NCBI GenBank assembly: GCA_000499405.2
Contig: HG738138.1
Span: forward strand, 17,839,119-17,903,118
Reading direction: 5' to 3'
DNA from: Onchocerca volvulus
Lineage: Eukaryota > Nematoda > Chromadorea > Rhabditida > Onchocercidae
DNA length: 64,000 nucleotides
Shown here: one piece after another, positions 12,557 to 26,089 of the stretch
How the letters are laid out: the number at the start of each line of letters is the position of its first letter
Position numbering within the stretch: the stretch's first letter is position 1
Notes under the pieces: model-generated
Seen by the model: the letters and a program-made list of their open reading frames with translations, nothing else
What the model was told of the DNA's origin: nothing
Database searches by the model: none
Translations under genes and position numbers: made by a program

Positions 12557-15400
12557 AGTATTCAAATATGATAAATAATTTTTTAAATATAAGCTATCGA
12601 TTGATTCTTTAGAGTCGTATAATAAGCGCTAATTGTCTTGAACAAACAAAAGCTTCTTGAAGTGACATAATAAGCAACGCTGAATGATCTTAAATAACGA
12701 CTCTATATGCAACTTTTCTATTATTAGTGCTATCTCAAAATTCCCGGCATATTTCGACGGATAAATTATTGCAAGTGCGGTGGTTATAAAATCCAATCTT
12801 ACAAGATCGGATTTTGAATGAAAAAGATAAGATTTCTTACATTCTGTCACAGATTTAATAACCAATAAAAAACAGCAACAAACAATATGACCGACTTTTT
12901 CAATCAAAGTTGGCCAATTCGTATATCACGTACCTGAATCTGACATTAAAAGATTATTGCTTTGGGTAATGGTACTCTGACTATCAGTGTAATCTATTGA
13001 ATGAAGGGTTAAAGGTAATGTGATATGGTGATGACCATTGGATATTTATCTTCTGCTACTGTTGATTGATTTGAACCCAACTCTTCTCACACTAATTCTT
13101 CTCTTTGAAGATAATTTTATGTATTAGTAATTATTATTTGTTACTAACGAAAGAGTTTTGCTGATTTAATTATTTGCGATTTAAATCGATAGCAAAAGGA
13201 ATAATTACAGGAATTGTACTAATTATGAATAATCAAACAAAAAAGAAAAAAATGATGATAATTGTGATAATGACAAAATTTAACAGTAATAGTGATGGCA
13301 ATGTCTGAAATAATAACTGTGATAGTAATGATAAAAAGAAGTGCAAACTCTAATATTTAAAATTAAATTTGGGAAATTTGGAAGAAATTATGATACGATG
13401 ATTGTGCTGACTTCTTTGTATGCATATCAAAGTGAAGTATTGTCATCCAGGCGTATGATTTTGAAAGGTAATTTCCCTTCTTGACCTTCTCATAAACCAA
13501 TTTTCGACTTAAATTTCACACTTCATAATAGCTAAGCAGCGATGAGTAATAAATTATGCCATATGGCATGACATGGGAGGACGAATATTCGACAGTGTGA
13601 AAAATAATTAACGGATGGAATGTCTATTTCGTTTCATCCTCTTGTTCAAAAGTGCTTGGCACTTTTTCCATGATAATTTTCCACTTTTAATGAAATCAAA
13701 ATTTTGTTTGCTTAAAGGATAAGTGACTTTTGGAAATTGAAAAATAATCTTAATAAGTTTCAAAAATCGATTTTAAATCCGACAAAAAAAAAAAAAGAAG
13801 AAAAAAATCCGATTATCTACTTGCCTTGAGAAGATACTTTATAGATTTTCAAAATTAGAAATATTTGGTGCAGAAAATACTTTGAATAGTTTTCAAAACA
13901 TTTGCATCAAAATATCCCGCATTTCGAAAATTTCCAAGAACCATCTAACGAACAAATTTGATCTTTTTTGAGCTTACATAATACCGGCAGAGGGCATCTC
14001 GCATCTCCTGTTGTACAAAGACGAACATTTGGATAGATATGAATGGTTGTCTTATAAGTCTGTAATTATTGTTACCCGAAAGTACAAAGGTACAAATCCG
14101 ATCAAACATTATTTTGCACAACAGGTGAAGGTACTCATTTATTCTCAAAAATCTCTTCAACAGACACAAAAAAGTGGGCATATTATTGTGAGAACAGGTA
14201 GCCATCTCTCATCCAATACCTTCTTTTATCCTATCTTTAATATCAAATTATACCATCCAACTATTATTACAGTCCAAATTTTGATCAGTCAATATTCAAT
14301 GGGAAATTATTATTGTTGACAGATATTCCGCATGAATGAAACAAAAATAGAGCATGATAAAATTATGGATCATTGTATCAGTACAAAGATTGTTGGAAGG
14401 TAAGAAGTAAGCAGTGCTTAAAGATAAACAAGATTTCGAGCAATTTTCGGGCCTTTAATTGTTTGTTAATTTGTTTATTGTTAGTTTATGCACTTGTAGA
14501 AGGTCGTAGATAATGCTGAAAATTGGGAGAGAAATAAAAATGTTGTGCAAAGATTTAGAGATCAATCAATAATATATTTTTAAGTATTATATATTATATT
14601 TACACTCTGGAAAAGTATGATTAATTAAGACTTGAGACAATTATATGAAAATGTGAGTTGGTTTGTTTACTCAAATAACATCATTACGATTAATATTGGG
14701 TAGTTTTTTGGTCTAATAGGCTAATTACTTTATTTTTAGTTATCGTGGAGAAAAATCATATGCCCTAGCTAATGCAAATAACATTTAATTATTTTCGAAA
14801 CATAAGAAATTTTGCTGAAAATTATTGCATTTTTGATTTAAATTAAATTTGGTCGTTATAAAAATTTAATTTTGTCAAATTCAGAAATTTTGATCTGTTA
14901 AAATTCAAGAAGAATTGACCTTTTCTAATTTCAGATTTCAACCTAATTCTTATTCTAGTTGAATGCAACTGGAACAAATATTTCCCTACTTCAGCTAAAT
15001 CTTCTGAAAGAATCGAACCGATGAAGAAAGCTAAAATTCATGCATATTGTACAAATATAAAATTTATTATGTTCTGCATATGAAATAAATAATGCAATCC
15101 TCTATTTTGCCTTGTTTAAAAACGACTTTCATCTTTTCTTGTCTCAGTAAAATTCCTCATTAATTTCGTAAATAAATTTCGTTGGATGTAATCATTGCAT
15201 TTACAATCAATCAGCTTCATATTTTTTTCATTATACTCAAAAATAGTACTTAGGCATTAAAAATGCTTCATCTTTTTTAAAAATATATTGCTGATTAAAA
15301 AGATTCCTTACTGTTTACATAAATAGAAAATCAAAATTACAACTGAGTAAAAAACAATAGAAGAATTACCAGAAGTCATTAACAGACACTGAAAAATCGC
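4983..15400. other. Non-coding or unresolved interval
   Basis: No open frame here resembles a known protein. The frames over 60 codons (for example at 9973-10218 and 12629-12907, minus strand) are rich in Ile, Leu, Phe and Lys as expected from AT-rich DNA and lack good splice signals. One GC-richer patch at 11974-12043 is listed separately. The interval could be intergenic or a very long intron. Confidence 0.6.
11974..12043 (-). other. Possible isolated small exon (GC-richer patch)
   Basis: This stretch is clearly less AT-rich than its surroundings. On the minus strand it ends in a strong donor (GAAG|GTATGC). If it starts after the AG at 12044, it reads open as GRLPWIRFTLPVLGVSFQN followed by TAPE. 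The acceptor (TTTAAGAG) is weak and no partner exon was found. It could be an exon of a gene with long introns, or a conserved non-coding element. Confidence 0.2.
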
Positions 15401-15412
15401 AGGCAACAGAAA

Positions 15413-15472
15413 GCATTCTATCAAGCGCTTCTGATGCTTGAATGAATCAGAATGCATTCTGTCAAGCACTTC
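15413..15472. repeat. Imperfect 19-bp direct repeat, period 41
   Basis: GCATTCTATCAAGCGCTTC at 15413-15431 recurs as GCATTCTGTCAAGCACTTC at 15454-15472, with two mismatches. It lies about 100 bp from an exact 25-bp repeat, suggesting a decayed minisatellite patch. Confidence 0.7.
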
Positions 15473-15586
15473 GGATCGCCGTGAATGATTGATAATAGAT
15501 TGAAAGAAGTCTAGCCCATGTGGAAGAGAATGCTTTTGTATGTGAAAAGAATTCCACAAATGTTGGTTGGATTGTAAAATTATCCA

Positions 15587-15644
15587 ATCACTCATATTCA
15601 TCAGGGATTCACTTATCTTATCACTCATATTCATCAGGGATTCA
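15587..15644. repeat. Exact 25-bp direct repeat, period 33
   Basis: The 25 bases starting ATCACTCATATTCATCAGGG at 15587-15611 are repeated exactly at 15620-15644, separated by 8 bases. The overlapping open frames on both strands simply repeat peptide units because of this and match nothing known. Confidence 0.85.
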
Positions 15645-15854
15645 GACGAGCAACGCAGAAGAATCTATCATACAATGTGTGATCAATTCAGGAATAACAG
15701 AATGTTTCCTGATACACTCTCTCTTATGATGGATGTTTCCAAAAATGCTTACATCAAAAACTACCATTTTGAGCTGAAATTTAGCCCAAAGAATATTTCG
15801 GCATGAACAAAAATAATGAAATAGGAAAACCGGACAATTCTGACTTCTATCCAT

Positions 15855-17280
15855 GAATTATCGATGACATGGGAAGGGACAATAATTGGCTCACTAATTT
15901 GAAACCAATCAATAATCTATTCTTCCCCATTATGCATCACTCATTGCTTGTGAAAAATTACAAGTGACAATTTTGTAAAAATTCAATTGCTTTATGTAAC
16001 GATCATCGCAACTACTAATAAACATAATTTCAGGAAATACCTCAGTTTTTGCAATAAGTGTGACCTTGAATGGGAGAAGTTGTGTTGTGCAAGTGTGTCG
16101 AATCGAATCAGTGAAGCCGAAATAATCGGCATCGGAAAATGTTCAATGATTGGTACTGATTTGTGACCACTACTTATTTACTTAATTATGCTTAATATTC
16201 AAATTGATCATATCTGGAAATTTTGTATCTGACGCTATCATTTAATTCAATAAAATCATGCTTAATCTAAAAAAAAAATCCATATTTCATCCAAAAAAAA
16301 ATATTTTTTGAAGATCAAGATATTTTTTAGATAGAAATTTTTTGCAGATTTAAAATCAATCAGTAATCCAAATTCCAAATTGCCATTTATCTTTGCATAC
16401 CAGTAAATAATTGCATTTTAAGAAATTCTTATATTAATTTCGATAAAATGTATCGATCGAACGTAATTTTGAGTTTTAAATTTAGCAAAAACTTGTTTAT
16501 ATTTAATATTTGAATTAATTTGATCTGAAAATTCTATATCCAATGTTATCATTCCCTATTTTGGAAGTGTTGTGTTGTGATAAAAAAGTGAACATAATGT
16601 TAATCAAATTTAAAATAGTGACAAAGAGGGAAGTGATACCAACCAATTGCTTACAGATGGCAAAAAAAGGAATTTATTACTATTCGCTACCACATTCGCA
16701 CAAACTTTTACACATTGCGCCCAAACATCTGTAAAACATATTGTCCTAACTGAAAAAGATGTTTACAGCGTTACATTAGTCAATTTAAGAAGCAGGTGTC
16801 GTTGTTTCTTCAACTATTGATAGCTGAGAGTCAAGTGTTGAACTCTATTTGCGTTAAAATTTCAAGCCATTAAGCGTTTTTGCTGAACTTAAATATATGA
16901 GTGTCATTTTCTAATGATCGGATCTTTACGAAGTATTTTTCATCCATTGCTGTAAAGGATTTGAAAATAGCTTCCAATGCTTTAAATGAATATTTAATGA
17001 AAAATAGGAATTAACACCTTAAATGGAGCATTTAGAAATAGAAAAGAAAAAATTTTCAAATTATTTTTTTAGTATTTCAAAAATCTTAAAAAGTTTATCA
17101 GTCTTTTTGAATGGTATCAGAAGTCCTGATAGAATTATCCCAGATGTACTGTATTTTTTTCTAATCAATTGAATATGATTAATTAAAGGAAAATGATATC
17201 GACAATTGTCCTAAAGAAATATTCATCATGTTATTCATTACAACGTATAGTTAGTCACGAATTATTTATAGCAAAATTCT
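15855..17280. other. AT-rich interval without recognisable features
   Basis: Only short AT-biased frames are present and none has convincing splice or family signals. Nothing further is seen. Confidence 0.6.
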
Positions 17281-17282
17281 AC

Positions 17283-17336
17283 AAATTTAGGATCCGAAAT
17301 TCAATTTAATTTAATTTAATTTCGGATCCTGGATTT
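17283..17336. repeat. Inverted repeat (hairpin) containing BamHI-site arms
   Basis: AGGATCCGAAATT at 17289-17301 is perfectly complementary to AATTTCGGATCCT at 17318-17330 with a 16-base AT loop. The pairing extends outward (CAAATTT against GGATTTG) to about 20 bp with two mismatches. It lies in otherwise featureless DNA. Confidence 0.8.
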
Positions 17337-17339
17337 GCA

Positions 17340-20300
17340 GCATGCAAGCTGTTGATTCCCGATTATCAATAGACGCAAATTAGTTTCAACAACAATTTCC
17401 ACAAACAATTTAAAAATTAATTATTCAAATTAAACAAGTTAAAAGCTAATCTATAAATATAAATACAAATACATGCATTAATTCCCACTATTTTAACTAT
17501 TTTCAAACACAAAGATGTATGTTTATCCATTAATTTTTTATTAAATTAAGCATCAAATTTCTAACTTTTTCTGAAACAAAATCAAAAAATAATGGTATTT
17601 TGAGAATGGAATTTATCCAAGGTGAATTCAATCAGAAGCAAAGGATTAGACCATAGCCGTTGAATTTTGGAGTACTTTTGGCTCAGTCTATGTCAGTAAA
17701 AGTGGCCAAGACAAATCATTTTGATTGTCTTCCTGCTTATCTTCTTTCCTATTCCACCGCTAACATCATTAATCCATAAAGAGTTGTTAAATAATGTAAT
17801 TCTCCTCCTGCTTCTCTTTCCCTAAATTGCCTCATTATAAAACTAAACATTTTAATTCCAGTATTCGAATATTCCGATATCATGTTTGAAATGATAAATA
17901 CAATAAAATTTTATTTTTCAGTTATATCGGATATATACCTTATGATATTGGTCTAACGAGGATAAGAAGATTATTGAGCTTGAGCTTGAGGATTAGCTTC
18001 TTGCTTAACGAAATGAATGGATACTGTACTCAATTATTATTCATTCACAACCACTATTTAGTAATTCCAAAACTCTGCAGGAATCCTTCATAGTACAAAA
18101 TGATTTTTTGATGTTCAAAATTACTGATAAGAAGAGAGAAATATTATAGTACGGCGATAATGTTGGCATGACAAGCAGAATGATTTAAACTGGGAAAGAC
18201 ACTGATAACGCATACATTCCACCTCCATTTCATTGTTTACTCAGACTTTTTTTGTTTACATGTCACACCCACGCATGGAATGAATCGAATAAGAATCGAA
18301 ATTTTATGAACGCTTGTTTACTTTTGAAAAGACATTTCTTTCCCTCAATTTTCACATAATTTGCAAACTCTAGAGAAGAAAAGAATTTGAGGAGTGAATT
18401 ATTGTGAAAAGTTCCAACTAGAGTCGGATAATCACGTTACATCTGATAATGTTCCTGCAAAGAAATTGAAAGTTCTAATCTTGTATCAACCGGTCCGACT
18501 TTCGAAATATTCCGATTTATGTCTATTGCTATAATAATATGAATCAATTAATTTCAGAGTTTCAAAAAAAAATACTAAGACTTGTACAGCATTATTAATA
18601 TCTCTTCCTTAATAAATCGCTCCAGGATTTTTGGACAGCATTTAATGAAATAAGATTTTTGAATTCATCGTCGATGCAGAAAGTCCTTTATCGTATCTAA
18701 TAACATAAATTTTACTTGGACTACTATTTTAACTGCCCATAACATGAACTGAGCAGTCAATTGATGCTCGATTCAAATTATCACCTTGACTCTAACCTCT
18801 CAGGCACTATTCTAGTCCAAAAATCATATAACTTATACAGAATATTTTATATTGCATGCTAATAAAATTATGAATAATTTATGTTAGAACAATTGCTTAC
18901 AAAATGAAGTAGTCATTATTCTCCAAGGAATACGTTGACATCACATACATCGATCACCCGCTGTGTATTCTTTTCCGATTTTCTCCTGTTTCGCGGTGGA
19001 TGACAGTGGTAGTTAAAAGGAAGGCGATATTTGATTATTAATAAGAAATCAACGAAAAAGGCTAGTTGGAAAGAAAGAGAATTCGATTGGAAGTGTTTGA
19101 AGGAAACGGTAAAACAAAATAGTAATTCCAACCGGCAAAAACATATTTTTGCGGACTGAACAAAAAGATATAATGATGATGAAAAGGATGATATGGGTGC
19201 TTGACCTTTCACAATTGACTTCGCTCGACCAGTGTTATTTGTGAAGTAAATTAAGAGGAACTATATGGTAGAAGAAATATAATCAAAAAAAAAGAAATGT
19301 AATCAATTTCGTCTTTTTTTTTTTCGGAATAAAAGAATTGCGTTGAATTTTTGTAATATTTCAGATTGTTATAAATGATTGTCATTGTTTATCATTAAAA
19401 AAATTAAATGATTAACATTTAAATTTCAAGCAAATAAGCCGAGAGTGAATGTTTCGTAAAATGATGTACGCAGAACAAATTTTGATGACTGTTCTAAGGT
19501 GTAAAATTATACCAAAATGAGCACTGCCTTTAGTCACTATTCAACTGATAATAAATTAAAATTATCAAGATGATTTTAGTCATCGTATAAACAACAACAA
19601 CATCAACAACAATAAGTAAAGCTTGCTAATACAGAGAAATAGCAACAGCAAAGTGAAAATGTTCAGCAATTTCATGACAATATTTCTCCTTGGCGACATA
19701 TCAAGGAGAAAGTTAATTAAGTCATAAAAGATGTGGAATATGGTAAGAATAAGAAATGATCTGGCTAGAAGAGAGATGATTAGGAGAAATCTATGAAATA
19801 TTGTTTCTCATATCTATCGCCGACTAGTAGAAATTTCGTCGCAATGAGCGATTGAACGACCGATTTTACCATGGATAAATATATCGTTCGACTAAGGTCA
19901 TGCACATTAGATCTCTTTCGAAGAGTTTACGGATATTACAAACTTGATAAATTTCAGCAATTTAAAGTCCAATTAATCGAATTTTGCCAAACTTTAAGTT
20001 TACCATATATTAGATATTATTCTATCATTAAAAACTAATTATGCCGCAAAGCAATGAATACTAAAACTATGAAATTGACAAATTTTAATCATTCAACCAT
20101 TAAATTCAAAAAAAAAAAAAAAAGTGTCAATCTCAACAATCTTTTTTAGTTTTATAACCCTCTGCACTGAAATGCTATATACATCGATGGTGAAATAGAA
20201 GATCTAACAGATTTACAACCATACATTATTCTAAATATTTGATCATAAAAGATCAGAAAGATCGGTCGAGATGATTCACTTACAAGAATGATTGATGAGG

Positions 20301-21040
20301 TTCATCTACTCACTGCTAATCAATTGAAGAAGGTCGGGTTGAAGTGGAAAAACCCTTAAATGAGATGAAATCAAGACTATGGCCACTTTTTCTTTTCTTT
20401 TCACTTACATTTTGGCCATTTTTTAAATTGGCTTTCAAATGTCAGTTTTTCGATAAGAATGGATCAATTTGGCGAATTAGGCTAAATTACAAGGATGCCT
20501 TCACTTTAATGGTTCAAATTCAGAAATGAATTTTTCTGAAGAAATAATTTAAAACTTTAATCTACACAAATTTTCTAATATTTCTAAAACCGAATCCAAT
20601 TCCATTAATATTTTTATTGATCAAACTGGATTTGATTGTTGTTACTTTTATTAAAAAGCAGAAAATTGAATTTATATTCAACAATACCTAAATTTCGATT
20701 GCTGTTACTACTCGTATTTCTTGCTTTCTCGTGATTACAGAATATTTCAATTTTTGTAGATCTATTTGTGAAATCTAAAACAAAGTTGTGAAAAGTTAGA
20801 AAATGATTTTAGCTAATTAGAAAGAAAAAAGGAAAAAACTACGAAAATATAAGAAACTGTTCCGATTCGTTCAAAATGTGAGAATGAATAAAATTTACAA
20901 CTTGAGAAAGAATGAATGATAGAGTTTGCAAGGACAAATAGTAAAATGTGAATGACATCAACGGTAATAAGTTTGTAAATGCAGAAAAAAATTTCATTAC
21001 TAACTTTTTCACTGCATATTCTTTTGCTTGATTAAATTCT
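17340..21040. other. Interval without recognisable genes
   Basis: Short frames such as the one at 18916-19212 (minus) are hydrophobic or low-complexity and match no family known to me. No rRNA or tRNA pattern was noticed. Confidence 0.6.
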
Positions 21041-21048
21041 ACACATAC

Positions 21049-21127
21049 CATTGAAAAGATCCATTTCAAATTTTTTCTCTAATTAAATCAATATCAGAGA
21101 AAAAATTTGAAATGGATCTTATCAATG
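21049..21127. repeat. Long near-perfect inverted repeat, 32-bp stem
   Basis: Bases 21049-21080 and 21096-21127 are inverted copies with a single mismatch. The inner 25 bp (21056-21080 against 21096-21120) pair perfectly around a 15-base AT loop. A transcript of either strand would fold into a 79-nt hairpin. No mature microRNA sequence was recognised, and the near-perfect stem is more like an inverted-repeat or small-RNA substrate, or a replication palindrome, than a typical animal pre-miRNA with bulges. Confidence 0.85.
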
Positions 21128-21129
21128 AT

Positions 21130-24100
21130 GTATGTCTGTTAATGAATTAAATAATTCATTTGAGTTAATGGATTTTTTTCTTGAAATTCGACGAAAATTT
21201 ACTATTTATTAAACTAATTCAAAAATTCTATCAATGGATCAAATTTGACATCAATGGAATTGAATTCTCGAGTTGATTTTATCGAAATATATTACAGTGA
21301 TCAACTCAAATTATATGGTCAACATCTACATATGAACGATTGATGAATTTTTCATTCTCACAATATTTATGCAAACATAAGGCTAAAAATGAAAAATTTG
21401 GCAACTCAATCTGATAGAATCAAAATTACAGATGTTTGCTTCGAAATAATCATTTAAAAATATTTCAACAGCATTATAATTTTTTAATTTCAACTCGACT
21501 TTATAAAAAGAAAAAAAAATGTATGAACTATTATGAAAATGTATAAATAGATTGAATTTCAATTCTCCTATGCAAATTTAGATATGCGTATTTTTCCAGC
21601 AAATGTAAAAATGTTTAAATAAAGTAGAAAATTGAGCAAATGAAGTTAATCGAAGGTGTGAATTAGAATGACCGATAGACCATTTCAATACTGTCATTTG
21701 TGAATTCTTCGGCATAGATGTATCTTGTCAGCACCGATCATTTGACAATTTCTTATCTTTAACAGTGTAAAAATGTCACTGATAATATATAGACCTTTTT
21801 AATCACTCAAAATCATTAAAAGATAGATACAGAAAGAATGTGTGAGATTTTTTCATACGATTTTCGCCGCATATAGCTAGGATCACCAGGAAAGGTAAAT
21901 AAGAATGATGGATAAAGTTCATCGTAAAAAATGCTTAAATATTTCTTTGAAAAAATATAACAGAATTGACGAGGTAATATAAATTATAAAAAAAAAAGAG
22001 AAAATTAATGTATATGTTTTCCTAAAAGTTGGCTGTTATATCTATAGCAAAATTAATAGCTGTAAGTTCATATTTTATTTCAAATTTCATTTTTACTTCC
22101 ATTCCTTAAATTAGATTCAAAATTTCATGAAGTAGAATAACAGTAATCTTATGCTTTGATTTCATTTTAATAAAAAGACTTTGACTGCTTTTTATTTTGT
22201 TTTCGATTTTATGTTTTAATCCCAAACTGGCGTAATCTTATTTCTTAGCTTTCAGCACTGATTTATTTTGTTTGTAAATTTTTCACCAAAATGGTCGTTA
22301 TATTTACTTTAAATTAGTTCACTTAAAATAATATAAAAGCCGAAAAATAGAAAATTGACAGAAACGGTAAATAAAATAATACGTTGTGAAGAGTAAAACG
22401 CTTGAGCACTGCCGACAAAAATTGATTCATTGACAAAGTTAATAAATAGATTCACCGATTCAGAAATAATGCTCATAGCAGATAATGTTATTAAGCGAGA
22501 AGTTTCATCATTCTAGGTCAAAGATTAGCATGAAGTTTATGAATAACAAACATTTCGACAAAATACGTGAAATACTTCATGAATTTATGCATAATATGTG
22601 GTATTATCAAATATTGCTTGTGCTACAATTTAAATACGATACGGATGATTATTTGCACATTTTTTAACTTCGAGGATGGAAAAGGTGAAAGTTCATCAAT
22701 GTTTGTTTCATTTTCAAGTAGTGCCGTTTGTTCTGTACGGTTGACAAAAGGTCAAATGAATCATCTCGTGCACAACAGCTGGAGACAGGTGGCGTGGGCA
22801 CAAAGTAAGTGCATTGAACACTCGCACTATGAAGGCAAAAACAAATTGGGGTGCAAACAATGCATGCATGCATGCATATATTCATTAATACTATTATTGT
22901 CCTTGAAGACTTATTCCGTCGAATGAAAAATGAAATATATCTAGCAAAAGATAAAATTCAGGAATAATCCCTGAAACTATTCTGTAATTCATTTCAAATT
23001 AAGGGATAATAATGGCCTCAAAGTGATAGTTGGTATTTCGAACTTTGACCTAACTTCGATAGGATGATAACAAACAATATTATAATTAAATTAATTTGCC
23101 ATTAGTATATTTTGAAATTATATGTATAAAAGGAATTCTAACTGAAATGTTAAGAGGTTTACTCTTTGATTTCTATCTTTCTCCTGAAGATAATCACTAC
23201 AATAGTCAAAACGGATGAGTATTTGATGAAGTGCTAAGTCATCTAAAGAGTAGCATAAGCAAATGAGCCGATTGATTATCAAATTTATCAATGAAGCCTG
23301 CCATCTCATGATTTTAATGAAAGATAAGGCGAATTAACTTTTGTGAAATTTTTTAAATCTGTAAAACTTTTTCAATTCAAAATGCTCATTGTCATGGTCC
23401 ATAGTTGGATATTTTTACTAAATTATTTGAAATTTCAAATTGCATTTTTTTTTTTTTTGGACCACCATGAAATCATTGAAGACATAATAATATCTGATTC
23501 CCAAAAATATGATTTTTTTTGTGATGGTGACAGCTGAAAGCATATTATTTCACTTTCTCATCATTTCAATGGTACCACTGATGTGATATCATTGTCTCGC
23601 AAGGTCATCGCCCAACATTCAATATATTGTTTCACTCTTCACCATCACTCATAGTTCATAAAAAGCTTAGGTCTTGAGAATGTCGGGGGGAAATTCGTTC
23701 TTACTGGATTAGAAGATTAAAGGGGATATAGTAAGGGCCGAAAAATTACCTCCCCAACTTAAAAATTATTTCATTGAACATTATTTTTCATAAAAATTTT
23801 AAGTAAGAAAAGAAATGAAGTGCGCCAAGCAATCATCAGTAAAATTATTCTTAATTCCAGCAATTTATAAAAAAAAGGCTTAATTCTTTGTCAGCCTATA
23901 AAATGCTTGAGACTATGGAATCAATTTGATAGCTTTTATAAACTGCAATAAGAACGAAGCTTTTTGGATTACTGTTTACATACCGTATAGCAGCACAAAC
24001 TGGTCCTTTATTGACCATCCGCTAATCTAATAGTTCAATAATTTGATGGACTCATTGGAAATGCTTTGTTTAATTAAAATATCTTTTTTCTCAAAGAACG

Positions 24101-26089
24101 TTGAAGTGATGCGTAGATGGAATGAATCTCTTGGAGTGTTTATCCAACAAGTTCGAGATCCGTTCTATCTACTGTTAAGAGAACTTTTCTCTTTTGAAAT
24201 GATCATCAGCAGTGTAATCAGCGGAGATATATAGATACAAGCAAAGTTCAATTCGTATACACGAGAAGTAAAGTAACAGTTGTTGTTTGCAATCGGTGTC
24301 GGTCAGTTGAAAGAATTCATCGCTGTCAGATATTTCCAATGCTGAGATCACAGTTCAGCAGAATACAATCCCTTCAAAGGATCACAGAATAGAAACTAAC
24401 AAAATTTACAATGTTATCTTGTTCAGATCTGTTATTTATTTTCTGCCATTAAAGATGAAGATATGCAAAAAGATGCGGAGAGGTTCATATTAATTTTAAT
24501 GATTGTTGAATGCTGAATTTGAATCTAATGTCTATTTTCCGCATAACTTGACGGTATTTTGACTAGCTTAGTAATTTAAGATTTTCAAAATTAAGCGAAA
24601 TCATAACAATTGAATTCTAAAAAAAAGAATTTAAATGATGGATTTTGGAAAAAAATTGGGTAAATTTCGAAAATGCTCCGTAAATATGATGTACTTCATC
24701 TTAGCATCTCATTTGCTCTATAATATTCACATCTTAACATAAAAAACAACACTGATCAAAGTTCTCTTAGTTAGAAAAGTTTTTGAGATATGTAATATCG
24801 TGATAACGAAGGGGAAAGGTGTGCAGAAAAGGAAGGGAACTTTTGTCTCGAATTCTCGTTTTATTGTCCAATTGAATAAATGATTGGAAGATTGGAAGAC
24901 AATAAGGCAAGCATGCAATAATAATATTCACAGCAACAGGTGTGAAGCGGTCATTCAAAGAAAGTGCCAATAAATGTGAACATATTCAAAGAGCTGTAAT
25001 TTTTGACGTTCTTTAAGCGAATAAATAGGTAAATGTATAAAGTGAATGCATTCTTAGTTTTAGAATTATTTATGGATGCATACAAATGAACAGTCGAAAA
25101 ACCGAATAGATGGACAGAAATAGACAGATAAACAGTTAGGAATGAAAAAACAATGTATTGTTGCAAATCATTCCTGGAGATTTAATAATAGTCTTGATGG
25201 ATTTGATGGGTTGCAGGGATCGAATAGGGATTAGGGCAGTGCTTCAATCATTGAATGTACATCCGGGAATAATTAATTATTTAAAAGTGACCAAACAAAA
25301 GAAAACACGACGTCTAAATTTGATACAATTCACAAAGCCATCAAAATATACTAGAATATAAAAATAAAGCATTATTGCTCGCAAGGGATCGTTGATTTGA
25401 AGAAGCTTGTAGATAAATTTACGCCAAATTATCAAACTCTAGTTAAAACAAAAAATTATTCGCAACTTTTAATGCTAATTACAAACAAGAAATAATCAGT
25501 AGCAAATTATTCCTGAAACTACCAGAGAAATTATCACAGATAACAAAGGAGTGAAAGAAGACAATGATATAATTCAGAGCAATAGTTAAGATAAGATTAA
25601 TAACAAAATCCCATCCTGCCTTTAGAAAATCAGAAATTGAATTCGAAACAGCAAAATCTAATAAATAATGGAAGTAGTGAGTCCAGGACTCTTATCATCA
25701 ATTCTTTCTCCTTTTTTAGCGCTTAACCTTTAACCCCGTCATGCTAGCTTTAATCGGATTACTGATATTCTCGTACAGCAAGAATTCCATGAGCTAAGCT
25801 GCTCGTCAAGGAATTGTCCTATATATATATATATAATCGGTACACACTTCATTGAATATTGTCTTCCTTTCCACTGATACAAAAATTTCCGTGGTTTCAG
25901 TTCTGTCTAAATCTATGAGAACCAGAATTGAAAATTGGTATTATCTCAAATAATGTCATTTCTAATTTATTCATAACTTATGAGAAGCTGAAGCGTACAA
26001 AAGAAAGTGAGAATCTGAGGTTCAGATCAATCATGTAAATTCATACTACCTCCGCACAACTCTTTGTTATAGGCAAACCGAATGAATCA
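21130..26089. other. Interval without recognisable genes
   Basis: Contains a (TGCA)n run at 22861-22877 and a (TA)n run at 25820-25835. Open frames are short. The 22567-22926 frame has a (GCAT)n-derived Cys/His/Met peptide at its end and looks fortuitous. Confidence 0.6.

Noticed and set aside
13945..14319. Overlapping open frames of 86 and 102 codons on opposite strands
   Set aside because: Neither shows family motifs or splice signals. Overlap on both strands with Ile/Lys/Phe bias is typical of chance frames in AT-rich DNA.
22567..22926. 119-codon open frame ending in a Cys/His/Met-rich peptide
   Set aside because: The end is produced by a (TGCA)n repeat and the rest matches nothing. No acceptor at a sensible position.
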